Shown piece by piece: positions 29,800 to 32,548 of a stretch of DNA of 32,548 nt. This DNA comes from Symsagittifera roscoffensis. Lineage: Eukaryota; Xenacoelomorpha; Acoela; Convolutidae. The position numbers and the translations under genes are program-made. Within the stretch, counting starts at the first letter, position 1. Each line of letters starts with the position of its first letter. The notes under the pieces are model-generated. The model saw nothing but the letters and a program-made list of their open reading frames with translations. It had not been told where the DNA came from and made no database searches. The stretch covers positions 64,001-96,548 of the forward strand of contig NW_026971626.1 in NCBI RefSeq assembly GCF_963678635.1, written 5' to 3'.

Positions 29800-30257
29800 T
29801 TATCAAAACATTTTTACCACTTTTCAAGCCCTTGAGCGTTTTCGCCGTCTTCTTCTTCCGCAACTCTGGTCATTTTCACCTTCTGCACCAACTCGACGCC
29901 TAGAATTTTCATCAAATCACACCCCAGGATTGATTGCATTCATTGGTCGTTCACAGCTATCACTAAAACTTTGGCCTTTGTCGCCCACTCTTTCAAGTCA
30001 ATCTTCACATCACTCCTGCCCAGAATTCGGATTCTAGTGTTATTATAGTAACAAGACTCTACATTTGGTTGCAGATGAAAATTTAATTTACTCAATGTCC
30101 ATTTCAGATCATGCATGCTTGGTACAGTGACCTGAGACCCGCTGCTCACCCATAGCCAGGTTTTGTTTCCGGATACATCAGATTGGAACCGTGCACCAGG
30201 GATTTTCATTTCTACTGCGTGCTTATTTTTGTTTGACATAACCATGTATTCGTCCAT
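29800..30257 (-). pseudogene. Retropepsin-like protease remnant, middle unit
   Basis: The open frame 29940-30257 holds the same WVSSGSQVTVP site as the left unit, with Ser for the catalytic Asp at codon 30144-30146. Its end, in shifted frames to about 29800, matches the linker of the left unit. The N-terminal DEYMVMSNKNKHAVEMK segment is the pre-protease region. Confidence 0.8.
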
Positions 30258-30490
30258 GTATTAATTTTGTTTGACATAACCATGTGATTGTCAAATATTG
30301 GTTGTCCCGCGTCCCTTTTGAGTTGTTTTAAAATCGCACCAAGTCCATCGTGACTAACGTCACACACTATTCGTTTTATGCGCAGTATATCAAAATGCTT
30401 TACCTCGACAATAGTTTTGACTAATCTCTTTAACTGTTCGAAAAGGGTATTCCATACCTCATGCATGTGTCCAGTCTAAGTCGTTATTTA
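30258..30490 (-). pseudogene. RT end and RNase H start, right unit
   Basis: This is nearly identical to the middle-unit copy, with VWNTLFEQLKRLV and CDVSHDGLGAILKQ. It runs straight into the middle unit's pre-protease segment, the same break as at 28.75 kb. Confidence 0.8.
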
Positions 30491-30578
30491 GGATCCATAA
30501 GGATCCTAAGAATTTATATTCAACTAGGTTCGGCAAAATTTTATGGAGACTTTGCAATAATGCAATTGGTTCGTGACT

Positions 30579-31080
30579 TCAGTTGTTCTCTTGATGATGG
30601 TAGTTTGAACTCTTTGTTTGCTTTTTTCTTGCAAGAGGCGTAAATTTTGTTTTGCCAATTTGATAATCGGCTTTTGCGACTTCTTTTTTTCGTAATTCAA
30701 ACGCGACGCTCGCGATATCCAGTGATAGGAATGATTGGAATGATTGGTCGTTCCAAGCTATCACTAATGCTTTGGCTTTTGTCGCCCACTCTTTCAGTTC
30801 GATCGTCACATCGCTTCGGCCCAGAATTTGGATTGCGTTGTTATAATACTAACAAGACTCGATATTTGGTTGCGGATAGAAATTTGCTTTAGTCAATGTC
30901 CATTTCAGATCATTTATGCTACGTACTGTAACCTGAGACCCGCATCCCCACCCATTTCCACGTTTTGTTTTCAGTTTTGTTTCCAGCAGCTTTGATTCTT
31001 GCACCTGATATTTTCATTTCTACTGCGTGTTTATTTTTGTTTGACCTAACCATGTATTCGTCCAACCCAGATGATTTGAA
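30579..31080 (-). pseudogene. Right unit: protease fused to RT thumb by internal deletion
   Basis: From 31080 the pre-protease segment and a frameshifted protease site (near 30945, GSQVTV still readable) lead to IELKEWATKAKALVIAWNDQ. The frame then jumps straight to ELRKKEVAKADYQIGK, which is RT thumb in the middle unit. About 1.1 kb (protease end through RT palm) is missing compared with the other units. Confidence 0.75.
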
Positions 31081-31357
31081 TTTTTCCTCACCTTCTCTTT
31101 GCTGCTGATTCGCCCATCCTATTTACTCCTCCTCACTGTCTGCTAGTTTTTCCAATGCTTTGCTTACTGTGATGGTGCTCTATATTGTGCCTCGCCGATA
31201 CTACAAACACTAACCCTAACAATAACCCGTCCTCCCCACTGGTTAAATTCTCTTTTTACTCTCGACACCTTTGATCGAAGTGTCCTGTTGTCCTGTTGTC
31301 CCTTTCCAAGGCATTTTATAAAACACTCCAGTGTAAACTTTGTGGTTTTGCCATTTC

Positions 31358-31642
31358 TTAGTCTCCTTCCGCGTGCAGCATTCGATCACGTTGCGCTTCC
31401 TCGAATGACTCTTGCCCAGTTACAAAAACATCCCGCTGCCTTTTTATAATCCTGAGTGGCTCCTGCTTCATAGTAATTTTATGGTTTTCCGGTGTAAGAC
31501 TTGTATACGCGTTCCCTCTCTCGATAACGTATAACAAAGCATTACGGTGAACACTTTGCGGTTTGTTTGTAGAACGCGACAACTCCCTCCGACAATATGA
31601 TTCTTTTCTTTTCATAATGAATATAGCTCGTACAATTATCAC
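31358..31642 (-). CDS. 94-codon ORF, possible gag remnant
   Basis: This is a polar open frame rich in Arg, Glu, Ser and Gln, with no hydrophobic segment and no recognised domain. It lies 5' of the protease of the right unit on the same strand, where gag would be. Further downstream (about 31170-31080) a Glu-rich, Gln-rich frame leads into the pre-protease segment after one stop. A gag origin is an inference from position; an unrelated exon or chance frame is possible. Confidence 0.3.
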   Translation of the reverse strand: MIIVRAIFIMKRKESYCRRELSRSTNKPQSVHRNALLYVIERGNAYTSLTPENHKITMKQEPLRIIKRQRDVFVTGQESFEEAQRDRMLHAEGD

Positions 31643-32548
31643 AATGTTGTTGAAATCACATACCGACGCTCTTAATTCTAAAATTTTGGCAATTTTTTAT
31701 GACCTCTCTGTTTCTGTGCGTGAAACAAAACCCGTTGGTGAAAAACATTCTTTTCTCATTTGAAATCATTTTCCATCTCGTCCATTACTCAAGGATACCT
31801 TTCGGTCTCAACGTTTTTCCCATGTTTTTGATCTTCGACAGTGCGCTTCGCTAAATCTTTGTTATAAAGTTAAAAAAAGATTGCGGATCAATCCGATTTG
31901 AGAGGGTTCTCCCTTATAAAGGGCTCTATTAGTGCCGCTTTTGTTGTCGCGCTTAAAGTATAAGTTATCTGGATTGATAGTTTTTCCCCACCATTTTATC
32001 CGCTGGCCGGACCATGATGCAGGTTGGAAAAACATAAGATGTAATGTTCAATTTATAATGCAACTATACGGTCCAACAACAATAATCATTGGTACCTTTT
32101 GTTTCAGGTTACCTCAGACAAGCTAGATGTCAAAATGGTCAAATGGCAGGTCTTTGACTCAGGCAGCAAACTCGGTCTCGTGGTCTTAACATTAATTTGA
32201 ATAATTTACCCCTATGTCAATTTATAGGATCGTTCGCAATTGTTTTTCGCTGTTCTAGTGCACCGTGTAGTAATTAAACGAGTTCTGATTGACCGACTAA
32301 TGATTAGGGAGCATTGATTGCAAGAGTGATAATTAACAGAGTAGTGATTGGTCGGTTGGTTACCCAAATATTGACTGGCAGAGTGATTATTCGTAGCGTA
32401 AGGTTTTGACGACACTTAATAATTTTTAGAATGATACACTAGCCGACCGCACGTACGGACTCCTTTGTAGGCTTTCAGAAGGATAACTATGTGGGTTGTT
32501 ATGATGACCATTCGGTAGTAAAGGCTAATTGCTTGGGTAGTGCATTTG
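31643..32548. other. Unassigned right end
   Basis: No gene is recognised. At about 32270-32400 a GAGTGATT/GATTG phrase recurs at irregular spacing, giving a degenerate array with GACCGACTAA and GGTCGGTTGG as near-inverted neighbours. Confidence 0.4.

Larger units (their letters stand above)
27181..31642 (-). mobile_element. Dead Ty3/Gypsy-like element with head-to-tail pol units
   Basis: Fragments of aspartic protease (PR), reverse transcriptase (RT) and RNase H (RH) lie on the - strand in three tandem units in normal pol order: left unit 27181-28772, middle 28773-30314, right from 30315 to about 31080. The anchor CTTTTGAGTTGTTTT sets the periods at 1592 and 1542 bp. A gag-like stretch lies 5' of the right unit. 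No LTR, primer-binding site or integrase is recognised. Stops and frameshifts occur in every unit. Confidence 0.85.

Noticed and set aside
29504-30037. + strand 177-codon ORF
   Set aside because: It overlaps protease and RT remnants on the - strand and is a shadow of them; no domain of its own.
31200-31226. AACACTAACCCTAACAATAACCC as telomeric repeat
   Set aside because: Only one CTAACCCTAAC stretch, no array, and no sign of a chromosome end.

Overview
The window is nuclear DNA from an animal. The evidence is canonical metazoan core-histone genes with animal-type 3' stem-loops instead of poly(A) signals, a seven-helix rhodopsin-class receptor split by long introns, and remnants of LINE, Ty3/Gypsy-like and hAT-type elements. 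Background DNA is strongly AT-rich, with long poly(T)/poly(A) stretches. Base composition rises towards GC in the histone cluster, the 375-bp array and the Gypsy-like block. The species cannot be named from the sequence; an AT-rich, repeat-laden invertebrate fits best.

Layout. 1-2.4 kb: histone cluster on the + strand (end of H3, a highly divergent but intact H4, and H2A broken by two 1-base deletions), each followed by the same GGCCTT-TTTA-AAGGCC stem-loop. The H3-H4 spacer holds a 176-bp tandem repeat rich in AGCT palindromes. 2.4-5.8 kb: three copies of a local repeat. Copies 1 and 2 are joined by a perfect 103-bp piece of the neighbouring H4 gene, and a 381-bp hAT-like MITE with 8-bp target duplication lies nearby. 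8.5-11.1 kb, 15.5-16.3 kb and 22.5-22.9 kb: copies of a dispersed repeat, two of them bounded by inverted repeats. 11.3-12.5 kb: a nearly perfect 578-bp tandem duplication dense in a GCGCGAC motif.

13.1-21.4 kb, - strand: three separate open segments encode TM1-2, TM3-5 and TM6-7 of one class A GPCR. GT/AG sites in matching phase join them into a predicted 450-residue receptor, the main single-copy gene here. Its introns hold a TIR element, an 84-nt near-perfect hairpin and a degenerate LINE in the opposite orientation.

21.7-24.4 kb: a long hairpin, a tRNA-like segment, a 101-bp duplication, an AT-rich array of TAATCC/ATTA sites and a G-tract. 24.5-26.4 kb: five units of a 375-bp tandem repeat, open on the + strand (very hydrophobic) and partly open on the - strand (Lys/Glu/Ser-rich); the coding strand is unresolved. 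27.2-31.6 kb, - strand: a dead Ty3/Gypsy-like element in which a protease-RT-RNase H segment is repeated head to tail, with the same catalytic losses in two units. 31.6-32.5 kb: no gene recognised.

The histone genes act together as chromatin components; no functional link to the receptor is implied. A recurring theme is short local copies of nearby sequence (H4 piece, a 70-bp RT piece, 52- and 58-bp duplications) lying at rearrangement junctions.
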